DNA of 64,000 nucleotides from Actinomadura xylanilytica (GCF_030283145.1 NZ_JASNWE010000006.1:124001-188000), one strand, 5' to 3'. Shown: positions 1 through 8,606, counted from the first letter of the stretch. Made by a program: numbers and translations. The notes: generated by a model not told the origin, from the sequence alone.

Positions 1-534
1 AACCACTTCGACCTGACGCTCTTCCCCGAGCTTCAGATGCTGGCACGGTCCTCGACCATCATCGGCGTCATGGTGGTGCACCAGCGGCCGCAGTCGCGCG
101 GACGGCTGGTGCTGCCCTCGGCGGATCCGGCGGCGGCCCCCGAGATCGACCTGAACTTCCTGGCGACCGAGCACGACCTGAAGGTGCTCGTGGACGGCGT
201 CCGCACGAGCTGGTCGCTGGCCATGCACCCGGGCATCCGCGACCTCGGCGAGGACGTGGTCGTCCTCAACGACAGGTCGCTGGTCGACGACGAGGAGATG
301 GTCCGGCAGTACGTCAAGTCGAGCCTCGACAGCGCCTACCACCCGGTCGGCACGGCGCGGATGGGCCCGGCCGGCGACGACGGCGCGGTCGTGGACCAGC
401 GCCTGCGCGTCCACGGCACCGAGGGCCTGTACCTGTGCGACGCGTCGGTGATGCCCAGCATCGTCAGCGCGAACACCAACCTCACCTCGATCATGCTCGG
501 GGAGCGCCTGGCGGACTGGCTGCGCGAGGCCTGA
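1..534 (+). CDS. GMC family FAD-dependent oxidoreductase, C-terminal part (5' end outside window)
   Basis: The reading frame is open from the first base, so the N-terminal FAD-binding half lies upstream. The 177 residues seen are the C-terminal GMC substrate/catalytic domain. It contains the signature YHPVGTARMG with the active-site His (about residue 114 of the visible part) and the downstream SANTNLTS segment that supplies the second catalytic residue. GMC enzymes oxidise alcohols (choline, glucose, cholesterol and others) to aldehydes or ketones using FAD. The substrate cannot be read from this fragment. A strong hairpin follows the stop codon, so this is probably the last gene of its transcript. 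Confidence 0.9.
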   Translation, partial: NHFDLTLFPELQMLARSSTIIGVMVVHQRPQSRGRLVLPSADPAAAPEIDLNFLATEHDLKVLVDGVRTSWSLAMHPGIRDLGEDVVVLNDRSLVDDEEMVRQYVKSSLDSAYHPVGTARMGPAGDDGAVVDQRLRVHGTEGLYLCDASVMPSIVSANTNLTSIMLGERLADWLREA

Positions 535-554
535 CCCCACCGGGACCGCGACAA

Positions 555-589
555 GCCCCTGCGCCCGCCGTCACGGCGGGCGCAGGGGC
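555..589 (+). terminator. intrinsic-terminator-like hairpin after the GMC gene
   Basis: A perfect 16-bp inverted repeat (555-570 and 574-589) with a 3-nt loop is followed by CTTTCC. It sits 21 bp after the GMC stop codon and before the 3' end of the convergent gene at 644, so it may serve both strands. Confidence 0.7.
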
Positions 590-643
590 CTTTCCGGGCG
601 GCCCGGCGGCCGGGTCCCGCCCGGCGGGGGCGGGCGGGACCCG

Positions 644-1498
644 TTACGGCGTGCGCACGACGCGCAGGAAGGCGGGAAGCAGCCACGGCCTCCGCCCGCG
701 GACGACCACCTTCCCGCTCAGCACCGCACGGGCCTTGCCGATGCGGTCGAACAGCATCAGGTTGAACGTCGCCGGGTCGAAGAAGATCCGCACATCGGCG
801 CCGGGGCCGGGCTCCTCGACGGTCGCCCGGCCGTCCTGGAGGACGATGGTCGCGGGCGTGGTGTACCGCGACCGGAACTCCACCGCGATCCGCCCGTGCC
901 TGGGCGGTTCGTCGGAGTCCAGGAAGCGGCCGAGGCCGTTGCGCGTCATCCCGACCATGAAGAGCTCGAAGAACGCGGCGGCGTCCCGCGGCGGCACCGT
1001 CCAGGGGAGCCGCGCGGCGCGGGCGATGTCCCAGCCGTGGATCAGCAGCTCGTTGATGAGGTGGGCCAGCAGCCCGGCCACCGGCACCCGGGCGCCGCCG
1101 ATCCACGGCACGGGCCGGTCGGGGTCGGCGTCCGCGGCGGTCTGGAGAACGGTGCCGACGGCGGCGCGCAGCCTCTCGGTGAGCGCTCCGATACGGCGGT
1201 CGGGAATGCCCTCCAGCATGGCGTCGTTCAGGCGGTCCACGGTGTCCACCGTGGTCGCCGGCACCAGCTCGGCGACCACGCCGGCGGGCCGGCGCGCTTC
1301 CGCGCGGACCAGCGAGGTGTACATCTCCGCGATGCCGGTGACATGCGCGACGGTATCGGCGACGGACCATTGGTCGACGGCCGTTCTCCGCGTGTCGGGA
1401 ACCTGTTCGGCCAGCCGGGCGAAACGTTCCGAAGTATGTTCGAGAGAATGGCGGACCGCCAGCCACTGGTCATGCGTCACCCGGAATGTGGAAGCCAT
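644..1498 (-). CDS. DinB-fold protein, maleylpyruvate isomerase / mycothiol-dependent family
   Basis: The 284-residue protein begins with the four-helix MDMPI_N/DinB-like domain; the motif QWSVADTVAHVTG at about residues 43-55 carries the conserved His. It ends in a C-terminal domain typical of the TIGR03083 group. Members use or are thought to use mycothiol for isomerase or S-transfer chemistry in the cytoplasm, but most are uncharacterised. It is divergent from the TetR gene at 1655 with 156 bp between them, suggesting local regulation. A smaller family member lies at 2476-3144. Family assignment is strong; the reaction is unknown. Confidence 0.8.
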   Translation of the reverse strand: MASTFRVTHDQWLAVRHSLEHTSERFARLAEQVPDTRRTAVDQWSVADTVAHVTGIAEMYTSLVRAEARRPAGVVAELVPATTVDTVDRLNDAMLEGIPDRRIGALTERLRAAVGTVLQTAADADPDRPVPWIGGARVPVAGLLAHLINELLIHGWDIARAARLPWTVPPRDAAAFFELFMVGMTRNGLGRFLDSDEPPRHGRIAVEFRSRYTTPATIVLQDGRATVEEPGPGADVRIFFDPATFNLMLFDRIGKARAVLSGKVVVRGRRPWLLPAFLRVVRTP

Positions 1499-1579
1499 GA
1501 TTCCCTCCTTCAGGATAGTGCCGACGGTAACAGCGGGGCACTCCGTTGGACACCGACCGCATCGGATACAGCAACATCA

Positions 1580-1598
1580 GAGAAACATATTCGGCGTT
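1580..1598. promoter_or_regulatory. candidate TetR operator, shared with the 13.5-kb regulator region
   Basis: The 19-bp string GAGAAACATATTCGGCGTT matches 17 of 19 positions of the segment at 13483-13501, which lies in front of the second, closely related TetR gene. Both copies lie between a TetR gene and a divergently transcribed gene. The function as operator or promoter is inferred. Confidence 0.45.
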
Positions 1599-1654
1599 CC
1601 CCCAATAGCCTGAAGGAAGATCTCTCCACTGCCGCTGGAAGGAAGTCCTGCCGG

Positions 1655-2386
1655 ATGTCACCGCGCAAGATCGATCCTCGGGTTCGCGCACGGCTGGTGG
1701 ACGTGGCCGCGCGGCTGCTGGCGGCGGAGGGCCCGCAGGCCCTGTCCGCGCGCCGCATCGCGACGGAGGCCGGCAGCTCGACCATGCCCGTCTACACCCA
1801 CTTCGGCGGGATGAGCGGGCTGGTGCGCGAGATCGTCTATGAGGGCTTCGCGCGCATGGAGCGGTATTTCGCCCTCGTGCGCGAATCCGATGACCCGGTC
1901 GCCGACATGGCGCTGCTGGGCCGGGCCTACCGGCGCAACGCGCTGGCGAATCCGCACCTGTACGCGGTCATGTTCGGAAGCTCGACGCTGGCCGGCTTCG
2001 AGCTGTCGGAGGAGGATCGCCAGCACGGTCGCTACACCCTGGTCAACGTGGTCGAGTGCGCGGGACGGTGCATGGCGGCGGGCCGGTTCCGGGCCGCCGA
2101 CGAGGAACTGGTCGCGCATCAGATGTGGACCGCGACGCACGGGCTGGTCACGCTCGAACTGGGCGGGTACCTGGTCGCGCCGTACGAGCCCGAGGCCTGT
2201 TTCGAGTCGCAGCTCGTCGGCCTCATGGCCGGCGCCGGCGACACGCCCGAGGCGGCCCGGCGCTCGGTCGGGCTGTCGCGCCGGCGGATGCCGCGCGAGC
2301 TGGCGCCCTGGGCCGAGCATGAACCTGCGCCCCCGGCCGGGCCCGGGGCGGGCGATCCGGTCGGCAGGACCGCTGCGGGCGCCTGA
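1655..2386 (+). CDS. TetR/AcrR family transcriptional regulator
   Basis: The 243-residue protein starts with a TetR helix-turn-helix at about residues 10-55 (segments RARLVDVAARLLAAEG and STMPVYTHFG) followed by a TetR_C ligand-binding region. The reading frame is open far upstream, but the ATG at 1655 is preceded by GGAAGGAAG, and the protein start MSPRKIDPRV matches MSPRRLDPQV of the paralogue at 13518, which fixes the start. The two regulators align along nearly their whole length, including AHPHLYAVMF-like and ACFESQLVGLMAGAGD-like segments. The C-terminal 40 residues are low-complexity and unlike the paralogue. It probably represses the divergent DinB-fold gene. Confidence 0.85.
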   Translation: MSPRKIDPRVRARLVDVAARLLAAEGPQALSARRIATEAGSSTMPVYTHFGGMSGLVREIVYEGFARMERYFALVRESDDPVADMALLGRAYRRNALANPHLYAVMFGSSTLAGFELSEEDRQHGRYTLVNVVECAGRCMAAGRFRAADEELVAHQMWTATHGLVTLELGGYLVAPYEPEACFESQLVGLMAGAGDTPEAARRSVGLSRRRMPRELAPWAEHEPAPPAGPGAGDPVGRTAAGA

Positions 2387-2387
2387 C

Positions 2388-2463
2388 CCGTCCGGCCGTC
2401 CAGCCGTCCGGCGGCCGGTCTGCCGGACCGCCCGGCACCTGACGCGGCCGGACGGCCGGACGG
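2388..2463. terminator. convergent-gene inverted repeat, probable bidirectional terminator
   Basis: CCGTCCGGCCGTC (2388-2400) is perfectly repeated in inverted orientation at 2451-2463, with further self-complementary GGCCGG units between. It fills the gap between the convergent TetR gene and the gene ending at 2476. Confidence 0.45.
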
Positions 2464-2475
2464 CCGCGGTCCCGG

Positions 2476-3144
2476 TCAGGAGTCCGCGGCCGGCATCTCG
2501 ACGGGGTGCGCGGGCGGGGTGAACGGCCCCCACGTGAAGGCCGGGAGCCACGGGCCGGGGTCCGCGCTCCACGACAGCCGCGCGATCTGTTCGTGGGTGC
2601 GCCTCCCGCCGATCGACCGGACCACGTCATGGCGGTTCCCCCGCATGGTGATCGCGGGCTCTCCGGCGCCGGCCGTCCATCGCAGGTCGCCGGCCTCGAT
2701 GCCCACCGCGGGCAGGCCGTGCGAGGCCAGCGAGAACGAGAATCCGAGGATCCCGAGCTCCATGACGCCCACGTACGCGGGATGCCCGTCCGGCATGGCC
2801 TCCCCCAGGACGGCCCGGATGTCGCCCTCGTGAACGAAGGCGTCCGCCACGAGGAGGTCGTTCATCTCGCCGGTTCCGTCGGCGACCGCCCGTTCGAACT
2901 CCTCCGCCAGGCCGTTCCAGTGCCGCAGGAGGTCGGGTACGGCCGCGGACGCGGGCGGCGGTTCGGCCACCGGCGCTCCTAAGCCGCGCGCGCAGATCTC
3001 GGCAAGATGCGCGACGAGTCCGCGGACCGTCCAGTCCGGGCAGGCGGGGACGGTGCGATCGGCGACCTCCGGGCGCTCGCCGAGCAACCGGGCGACGTTC
3101 TCGCGCACCCTGCGGTAGGCGACGGGGTTCGGTACTCGTTCCAT
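2476..3144 (-). CDS. DinB-fold protein, maleylpyruvate isomerase family (TIGR03083-like)
   Basis: The 222-residue protein has the family hallmark CPDWTVRGLVAHLAE at about residues 35-49, including the conserved Trp and His, in an N-terminal DinB-like helical bundle. A second family segment, VADAFVHEGDIRAVLG, lies in the C-terminal half. The family is cytoplasmic and linked to mycothiol-dependent transfer or isomerisation, and the substrate is unknown. It is transcribed after the SDR gene starting at 4204, with only 13 bp between them, so the two probably form an operon. Confidence 0.8.
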   Translation of the reverse strand: MERVPNPVAYRRVRENVARLLGERPEVADRTVPACPDWTVRGLVAHLAEICARGLGAPVAEPPPASAAVPDLLRHWNGLAEEFERAVADGTGEMNDLLVADAFVHEGDIRAVLGEAMPDGHPAYVGVMELGILGFSFSLASHGLPAVGIEAGDLRWTAGAGEPAITMRGNRHDVVRSIGGRRTHEQIARLSWSADPGPWLPAFTWGPFTPPAHPVEMPAADS

Positions 3145-3157
3145 CTCGGTCCTCCCA

Positions 3158-4204
3158 CTAGAGCCGTTTGGCGGACGCGCCGGCGGACCGCGCCGCCCGA
3201 CCGGCCTGCCGGCCGCTCAGGTGCCCCTGCCGGTGCAGCCATCGCACGGCGTCGCGGACGGTCTCCGCGAGCGGCCGGCCGTCGATGCCGAGACGGTCGG
3301 CGCCCTCGTCGACGGGAGCGCTGACGGCGCAGGCGTACGCGGCTCCATATTCCGCGGGGATGTGCCACGGCCAGACCCGCTGGACCTGGTCGGTCAGGCG
3401 CGCGGCGGGGAGCATCGCCCGGGCGGGCAGGAAGAGCGCCGGCAGCGCCCGCCCCGTGGCCTCCCGCACGGTCTGAACGTACCGGCGTGTCGACACGTGG
3501 CGGCCGGGGCCGAAGAGCCGGTTCCGCCCCGGCTCCGCCCGGCGGAGGACCTCGGCGTGCAGCCGCGCGGTGTCCCGCACGTCGCCGAGCGGGAAGCCGC
3601 CGCCCGGCCACATCGGCATCAGCCCGCGGAGCAGGTCGCGCAGCCGGGCGTTCTGGTCGCCGAGATGGGGATCGTCCGGTCCGAGCAGCGGCGGCGGATA
3701 GGTGATCACGACCGGCGCGCCGCGCTCCTGAAGGCCGCGGGCGACCGCCTCGGCCGCGGCCTTGCTCGCCATGTAGCGTTCGCGCGGGCGGCCGACCGGC
3801 GACCCGGCGTGGACCGGGCCGTGCGGCGAGGGGTACAGCGCGCCCACCGTCGAGACGTGGACGATCGGATCCGCGCCCGCGCGGCCGGCCGCCTCCAGGG
3901 TGACCTCCGTGCCCCGGGCGTTGGTCCGCGCCATCGCCGCGTGCCTCCTGCGGTCGAAGGAGTAGACGGCGGCGGCGTGGAGCACCGCGTCCGTGCCCTT
4001 CAGCGCCCGGCGCATCGCCCGCTCATCGGTGACGTCCGCGCCCGTCGTGTCCACCGCGTCGAGCGGCACCCCGAGCGGCGCCAGCGCCGGTTCGACCCTG
4101 GCCTCGTCGCGGACGACCAGGCGGACCTGGTGCCCCGAGCCGACGATCGCCGCCACCGAGTGGGCACCGACGAAACCGGTGCCACCCGTCACTCCCACCA
4201 ACAT
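3158..4204 (-). CDS. NAD-dependent epimerase/dehydratase family (extended SDR) protein
   Basis: The 348-residue protein starts at the ATG at 4204. The frame is open further upstream, but MLVGVTGGTGFVGAH is a classical SDR start with the GxxGxxG nucleotide-binding loop, and a GGGAG box lies upstream. The catalytic triad is visible as Ser118 (HVST), Tyr144 and Lys148 (RYMASK). Members of this group reduce or epimerise carbonyl groups of sugars, flavonoids or sterols with NAD(P)H. The C-terminal 25 residues are Arg/Ala-rich. It is the upstream partner of the DinB-fold gene at 2476. The substrate is unknown. Confidence 0.85.
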   Translation of the reverse strand: MLVGVTGGTGFVGAHSVAAIVGSGHQVRLVVRDEARVEPALAPLGVPLDAVDTTGADVTDERAMRRALKGTDAVLHAAAVYSFDRRRHAAMARTNARGTEVTLEAAGRAGADPIVHVSTVGALYPSPHGPVHAGSPVGRPRERYMASKAAAEAVARGLQERGAPVVITYPPPLLGPDDPHLGDQNARLRDLLRGLMPMWPGGGFPLGDVRDTARLHAEVLRRAEPGRNRLFGPGRHVSTRRYVQTVREATGRALPALFLPARAMLPAARLTDQVQRVWPWHIPAEYGAAYACAVSAPVDEGADRLGIDGRPLAETVRDAVRWLHRQGHLSGRQAGRAARSAGASAKRL

Positions 4205-4867
4205 GAGCTTCGACTCCCGCCCGCCGAGAACCAGTCCGGCTTCAGCGTGCAATGGCCGTACTCCCTTTGTCTTCTCCTCGTGTGCCGCCACCGGCGTGGG
4301 CGCATGGTGCATCTCATGCTCGGCACGAGGCAGTGCCGTGTCCAGGCGGGCCCGCCCGCGGGACGCCGGCGGGACGCAGACGGGACACTCACTGGACACC
4401 GACGGGCTTGCTTGACGCAAGCACACACCTTAAAGTACTTGCATGAAAAAAGCATGATGGACGGGTGCGGCCCGGCCACGTGCCGCCGGACCCGAGCGCT
4501 CCGGGTGAGGAAGCTTGAAGCCGGGAGACCGGCGATGGGAGGAGCCCCTATGCGGGATCGCGCGGCATGGTGGTGGCGACTCGTGCTCGCCACCACTTCA
4601 CTCGGCCTTCTGCCGCCTTACACGACCGGCCTTCTGGGTGGGCCGGGCCGGGGCCGCCACGCCCGCTCCCTCGCGTTCGCATTCGTATTCGCGGCAAGGC
4701 CGCTCCCCTCCTCGCCCAGCCTTGTCCTGGCCGTCTCCCCCCGTCCGGCCTCGGCTCGAGGTCTCCGAAGCGGCCGGTCGGCCGTGGCACTGCCGCGGCC
4801 GTCCCGTTCATCAATGGCAAGGCCGAAGAATTCACGAAGTCGCGGCCGCGGGCCGAACACCGATCCA
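4205..4867. other. gene-free region between the SDR gene and the TetR gene
   Basis: No reading frame here looks like a protein: translations are Arg/Pro-rich shadows. It holds a small palindrome GCTTGacgCAAGC (4410-4422), a direct repeat GCATGA-aaaaa-GCATGA (4441-4457), and a hairpin with 10-bp perfect arms GTGGTGGCGA (4570-4579) and its complement (4587-4596). The AT-richer stretch 4405-4460 is the best candidate for the SDR promoter region. The hairpin could end transcription of the TetR gene that stops at 4868, although it is 270 bp away. Confidence 0.4.
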
Positions 4868-5497
4868 CTAACGTGCCGCGACGTCGATCGGCTCTAGAAG
4901 CGGAACGAGTTCGTCGAGCTTTGCGGGGAGCACCAGGCCGGGCAGGGTGGTGCGCCACATCGCGAGAACGCATCGCTGAAGATCCTTGCGATCACCATTC
5001 GCCGCGTACTGAAGGCCGATGAACGCGGCCATCATGAAACCGGCCACCGCGCCGGTGTCCACGTCGGGCTTGAGGTCACCCTGGACGCGGGCCTCGTTCA
5101 GCAGGTCCGCGAGCTCCCCGGCCCAGGCCGCGGACCGCGGGTCGACCGACGATCCGATGAGCTGCCGGTCGACCATCAACCGGACACCGGCCCACATGAG
5201 CGAATCACTGCGAAACGCGCAGACCAGGCGACGGGACAGGGCGATGAGCATCGGCATCGCCCGGGTGTGCTCTTCTCGCAGTTCGACGATCAGCGCGTCC
5301 CATACATCGCGGCATTCCTGCACGACCGCGAGCGCGAGCGCCTCCTTCGACGAGAAGTGGAAGTAGAGCGAGCCCTTGCTGACACCGCGGCGATCGATGA
5401 TGTCCTGTAGGCGCGTTCCGGCATATCCCCGTTCCTCGAACGTCTCCGCGGCGGCCTCAAGGATCATCCTCCGCTTCCGGCTGGCTCGCTCCTGCAT
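4868..5497 (-). CDS. TetR family regulator of the gamma-butyrolactone receptor (ArpA/ScbR) type
   Basis: The 209-residue protein has a TetR helix-turn-helix with RGYAGTRLQDIIDRRGVSKG followed by SLYFHFSSKEALALAVV. This pattern, together with the later AGVRLMVDRQ, LADLLNEARVQGDL and GLQYAA segments, is typical of ArpA/ScbR-type receptors of A-factor-like signals. In the family, the free protein represses secondary-metabolism or morphogenesis genes and leaves DNA on ligand binding. The ATG at 5497 is chosen because GAAGGG lies 9 bp upstream; an in-frame extension to 5608 has no such signal. No afsA-like synthase is seen in the window, so it may be an orphan receptor. The ligand is unknown. Confidence 0.75.
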   Translation of the reverse strand: MQERASRKRRMILEAAAETFEERGYAGTRLQDIIDRRGVSKGSLYFHFSSKEALALAVVQECRDVWDALIVELREEHTRAMPMLIALSRRLVCAFRSDSLMWAGVRLMVDRQLIGSSVDPRSAAWAGELADLLNEARVQGDLKPDVDTGAVAGFMMAAFIGLQYAANGDRKDLQRCVLAMWRTTLPGLVLPAKLDELVPLLEPIDVAAR

Positions 5498-5992
5498 ACC
5501 GACCATCCCTTCACAACACGGATGGCTAGTTCCGGTGATGTGACCTGACACCAGTGTAACTTTGTTCAGGCCAGTAAGCATCCTCGTCAAGCCACTCATC
5601 TTGATCAACCATGAGCGCGACCATAGGCCCGGACTGAGAAAGCCGACGCCGACGCACGGCCTTTATCGAACGAGAAACTCGGGCGCGCACGAGAGCCCGC
5701 CACGAATAGCGTGAACCAGCGGCCGGGAACAGGCACGCATCGCCGACCCGCCCCGGCGCACGGGCGCACCGGCCGATCGGTCCCACGCGGCCCGACCTTC
5801 GAACCAGGGCCGGAAGAGGCACCTGAGCCGGGAGGTCACCGGAGGCCGGCCGCTCCGGATGGGCGGCGTCGCCGCCACCGCTCGAGGGCCCGGCCACCCG
5901 GCGGAGGACGGCCCGCCCCTGTGGCGCGCGGCCGGGATCGGCCAGGTACCCGTGTGCCGTCCCGCGACCACAGGGGCTGGGCGGTTCAGTTT

Positions 5993-6126
5993 TCTCACCG
6001 CCCGGTCGGTGCGGTCTCACCGTCCGGCCGGGTCGACCTCACTCCCCAGTCGGGGCGACCTCACCGTTCGGTCGGTGCGGTCTCACCGCGCGGTTGGGTC
6101 GACCTCACCGCCCGGCCGGGCATCAC
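5993..6126. repeat. six imperfect tandem repeats of about 22 bp (two 67-bp higher-order units)
   Basis: Units begin at about 5993, 6015, 6038, 6060, 6081 and 6104, each starting (T)CTCACCG or similar, followed by a self-complementary CGG-CCG core. Units 1-3 (5993-6059) and 4-6 (6060-6126) repeat as 67-bp blocks with matching order: GGTCGGTGCGG in units 1 and 4, GGGTCGAC in units 2 and 5. They are non-coding. The function is unknown; a protein-binding array or replication slippage are both possible. Confidence 0.7.
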
Positions 6127-6369
6127 GGGGCCGCGTCCCGGCCGGGCCGGCCCGGCGCGCGGACCGCGATCGGCGTCGGCGACGGGGGCTCCGTCGCACA
6201 GAACTGCTCGAATTGCATAGCGTGATCACGTCAATACAGAACTGTTCGGCTAGCCCAGGGCGCGGCAGCCTGTCAACCCGGCGACACAATGGCGGAGGTA
6301 GCGCCCGTCTTCTTCAAAGATGCTCTGAGTCCGCCCGTGCCAGAAGTTGACCGCCCCCGACACTTGCAG

Positions 6370-6389
6370 TAAACCGACCTCCCGGTTTA
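6370..6389. promoter_or_regulatory. candidate operator upstream of the AraC gene
   Basis: A perfect inverted repeat TAAACCG (6370-6376), 6-bp spacer, CGGTTTA (6383-6389) lies in the AT-rich stretch about 300 bp before the AraC start. It is a plausible regulator site. Which protein binds it is not known. Confidence 0.3.
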
Positions 6390-6684
6390 TCAATGTATTG
6401 TCCACCGGACCGCAGCGCTGGACTAGCGCACCGATATCTCATCCCGCGGCAACAAGTTGAAAAATTCGCGTACTTCTGTGACCTACGGTCATCATCTGGT
6501 CACTCACATCACGGTTCTACATCATAGCGGGCAGAAGAAATGATCTCAGCATCGGCCGACGACATCGGCCGATCCCATTCTCCTCATATCCACAACCGTA
6601 AACACCTCCTTATCGGGCCACTGTCGAAGGTCATTTCTTTCCATGCATCACGCTAGCCGCTCCGCCAACTCGCAGGAGGATTCC

Positions 6685-7449
6685 GTGGACAGCATCGAGC
6701 GATCCGTAGAGCGTGTGATCGAGGCCATGCACGAGAATCTCGGAGAGAACTTCACGGTCGATGACATGGCCCGGATCGCGATTTTCAGCAAGTTTCACTT
6801 CTCCCGGGTGTTCCGGGATACGACGGGTGTGTCGCCGGGCCGCTTCCTGTCGGCTCTGCGCCTCCAGGCGGCCAAGCACCTTCTCGTCTCCACCTCGCTC
6901 AGCGTCGCCGACATCAGCATCCAGGTCGGCTACGCCAGCGTCGGAACGTTCAGCTCACGGTTCAAGAGCTCGGTCGGCGTCGCCCCCAGCGTCTACCGCG
7001 CCACCGGCGGCGTCACTCCCCGCAGACAGCCCCCGAGCACGGGCGGCGGCAAGAGATCCTCGACCGTACGGGGCGAGCTCAGGCCCGGGGAGAACGGGCC
7101 GGGCGGCCCCGCGTTCGTCGGCCTGTTCCCGGATGTCATCCCGCAAGGAAGACCGGCCCAGTGCACCATTCTTCCACGGCCGGGACGATTCGTTCTGGAG
7201 AACGCGCCTGAGGGCATGTGGCACGTACTGGCGTACTCTTTCGGCCCGGACCGCCATGACGGCGCGGATGTACGCCGTGGAGCCGCTTCGGCGCCGTCCA
7301 TCGGAGGTTACGGACCGATAGTCATCGGTCCCGACACCGCCACCGTGGAAGCCAATGTTCAGCTCAGATCGGCACGCCCACTGGACCCGCCGGTGCTACT
7401 CGCACCGCTCGACGCCGACGCCGCCGTACTGAACGCGATCGCCAGTTAG
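6685..7449 (+). CDS. AraC family transcriptional regulator
   Basis: The DNA-binding domain is N-terminal (about residues 1-110), with two helix-turn-helix units. The first contains FTVDDMARIAIFSKFHFSRV. The second contains VADISIQVGYASVGTFSSRF, the AraC signature. The remaining 140 residues form a C-terminal part of unknown fold, linked by a Gly/Ser/Arg-rich stretch. This order (DNA-binding first) is the less common AraC layout. The GTG at 6685 is preferred because AGGAGGA lies 4 bp before it; an in-frame ATG at 6643 is possible. Its target is not evident. Confidence 0.8.
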   Translation: MDSIERSVERVIEAMHENLGENFTVDDMARIAIFSKFHFSRVFRDTTGVSPGRFLSALRLQAAKHLLVSTSLSVADISIQVGYASVGTFSSRFKSSVGVAPSVYRATGGVTPRRQPPSTGGGKRSSTVRGELRPGENGPGGPAFVGLFPDVIPQGRPAQCTILPRPGRFVLENAPEGMWHVLAYSFGPDRHDGADVRRGAASAPSIGGYGPIVIGPDTATVEANVQLRSARPLDPPVLLAPLDADAAVLNAIAS

Positions 7450-7859
7450 CACCCGGCACATCACGGTGGTCGAAGCCTCTCCCGCGGGGCGCGGTCCGCC
7501 CGCCGCGGCAGGTTCCGGGTGATCGAACCGGAAAAGGACATGAACGCGGGACCGTCCTCCCGGCACCGGCGCCGCGCGCAGGCAGGGCAGCCCCATCCCG
7601 ACCGACGACGGCGGGAATTTCGCCCGTTGAAATCATGCCGAGCGAGCAGCACATGAATAGCACGCCCCCGGGACGGCGCAGGTGCGCGTACCGTTCCCGT
7701 CGCATCCGGCGCGTTCCCGAGGCACTGCGGCACCACGACAAATAGGTGAATGTTCAACTCGCGCGTGCAGGGGCCCGATGCGTGAAGCGGCCCCGGGCCC
7801 TGGCAGCGGCTCTGGATACTGCCTGGGCCCGGGGCGGTCCCCCGCGGAGGGTGGTCTGA
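7450..7859. other. intergenic region between convergent genes
   Basis: No believable coding frame is present in these 410 bp; translations are compositionally biased shadows. The only clear structure is the hairpin at 7791-7836. Confidence 0.4.
7791..7836 (-). terminator. long hairpin downstream of the SDR gene
   Basis: GCCCCGGGCC at 7791-7800 pairs with GGCCCGGGGC at the other end (to 7836), with a second inner GGCAG/CTGCC pairing and a loop of roughly 12 nt. It lies 24 bp beyond the stop of the minus-strand SDR gene and may also end the AraC transcript. Confidence 0.5.
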
Positions 7860-8606
7860 TCAGGGGAGTTTCTTCAGGCCGGCGCCGGTCAGGAGGTAGG
7901 CGGGGGCGACCTGGGCGGCGTCCCGCCGTACCAGGTCGACCAGCGCGGTGCCGGCGGCGTCCGGGGTCAGCGGGTCGCCCATCTGCTTCAGGTACTCCTC
8001 CTCGGACTGGCCGGAGCGGGCCGCGTACGCCTGGGCCGCCGCACGGCCGAGGTCGGTCAGCGGCGTGATCCGGGGCAGCACCGCGGTGAAGGTGATGTCC
8101 AGGCCGGCCCGGCCCGCCTCGTCCTGCGCGTACGCCGTGATGAAGCGCTGGGTGGCCTTGGCGCCCGCGTATCCGCCGCTGAGCGGCGAGCCGGCGAGGG
8201 CAGCGCCGCTGCTGACGACGACGACCCTGCTGCCGGGCCGCAGCGGCTTGAGCAGGACCTCGCGCAGCCAGTGGAACGCGATCCGGACATCGGTCTCCCA
8301 GTTGACCGAGAACGTCTCCCAGGTGTGGTGCTGCAACGGCCGCATGAGCGGACTCGCGCCGGCCACCAGGACGACGATGTCCGGCTCGTGGCGGTCGAGC
8401 AGCAGGCCGGCCGCCGCGGCGTCGCCGGCGTCGGCGACCTCCGTCCGGACGGTGCCGGCGCCGGCGGCCGGCCGGGCGAACTCCACCGGGGTGCGGGACA
8501 CGGTGACCACCGAGGCGCCCGCTTCGGCGAGGCCCGTGGCGATGCCGTGGCCGAGGCCGCGGCTCGCGCCGACGACGAGGGCGGTCCGGCCGGGCAGGTC
8601 GATCAT
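7860..8606 (-). CDS. SDR family NAD(P)-dependent oxidoreductase
   Basis: The 248-residue classical SDR shows the cofactor loop GASRGLGHGIA at about residues 13-23, the NAG-like VAGAS segment, the catalytic Ser in VVSSGAAL, and Tyr/Lys in YAGAKA. Such enzymes oxidise alcohols or reduce ketones with NAD(P)(H) in the cytoplasm. It is followed, after the terminator-like hairpin, by the convergent AraC gene. It lies downstream of the DUF899 gene on the same strand with about 97 bp between them. The substrate is unknown. Confidence 0.85.
   Translation of the reverse strand: MIDLPGRTALVVGASRGLGHGIATGLAEAGASVVTVSRTPVEFARPAAGAGTVRTEVADAGDAAAAGLLLDRHEPDIVVLVAGASPLMRPLQHHTWETFSVNWETDVRIAFHWLREVLLKPLRPGSRVVVVSSGAALAGSPLSGGYAGAKATQRFITAYAQDEAGRAGLDITFTAVLPRITPLTDLGRAAAQAYAARSGQSEEEYLKQMGDPLTPDAAGTALVDLVRRDAAQVAPAYLLTGAGLKKLP

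Larger units (their letters stand above)
5498..6684. other. 1.2-kb region without convincing genes
   Basis: All frames give Arg/Pro/Gly-rich translations without recognisable domains. The region includes the tandem repeat at 5993-6126, a perfect palindrome TAAACCG-N6-CGGTTTA at 6370-6389, and an AT-rich stretch (about 6360-6640) directly before the AraC gene. That stretch probably contains its promoter. No RNA gene is recognised. Confidence 0.45.

Noticed and set aside
2056..2522. Alternative frames inside the first TetR gene and its downstream inverted repeat
   Set aside because: They are Arg-rich shadows, and the TetR frame is fixed by strong similarity to its paralogue.
4441..4457. GCATGA-aaaaa-GCATGA as a further GntR operator
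   Set aside because: The halves are direct repeats rather than an inverted repeat, unlike the TCATGC-N5-GCATGA sites, so regulation by that GntR is not supported.
3221..4897. Long plus-strand open frame of over 500 codons opposite the SDR gene
   Set aside because: It is His/Arg/Asp-rich antisense of a clear SDR gene, typical of GC-rich DNA, with no domain of its own.
5522..5575. Possible autoregulatory operator upstream of the GBL-receptor-like TetR
   Set aside because: Only CCTGA/TCAGG outer bases are complementary; the inner part does not form a convincing palindrome.
5526..6350. Several overlapping frames in the gene-free region before the AraC gene
   Set aside because: All are Arg/Pro/Gly-rich, overlap each other on both strands and cover the tandem repeat; no start signal or domain supports them.
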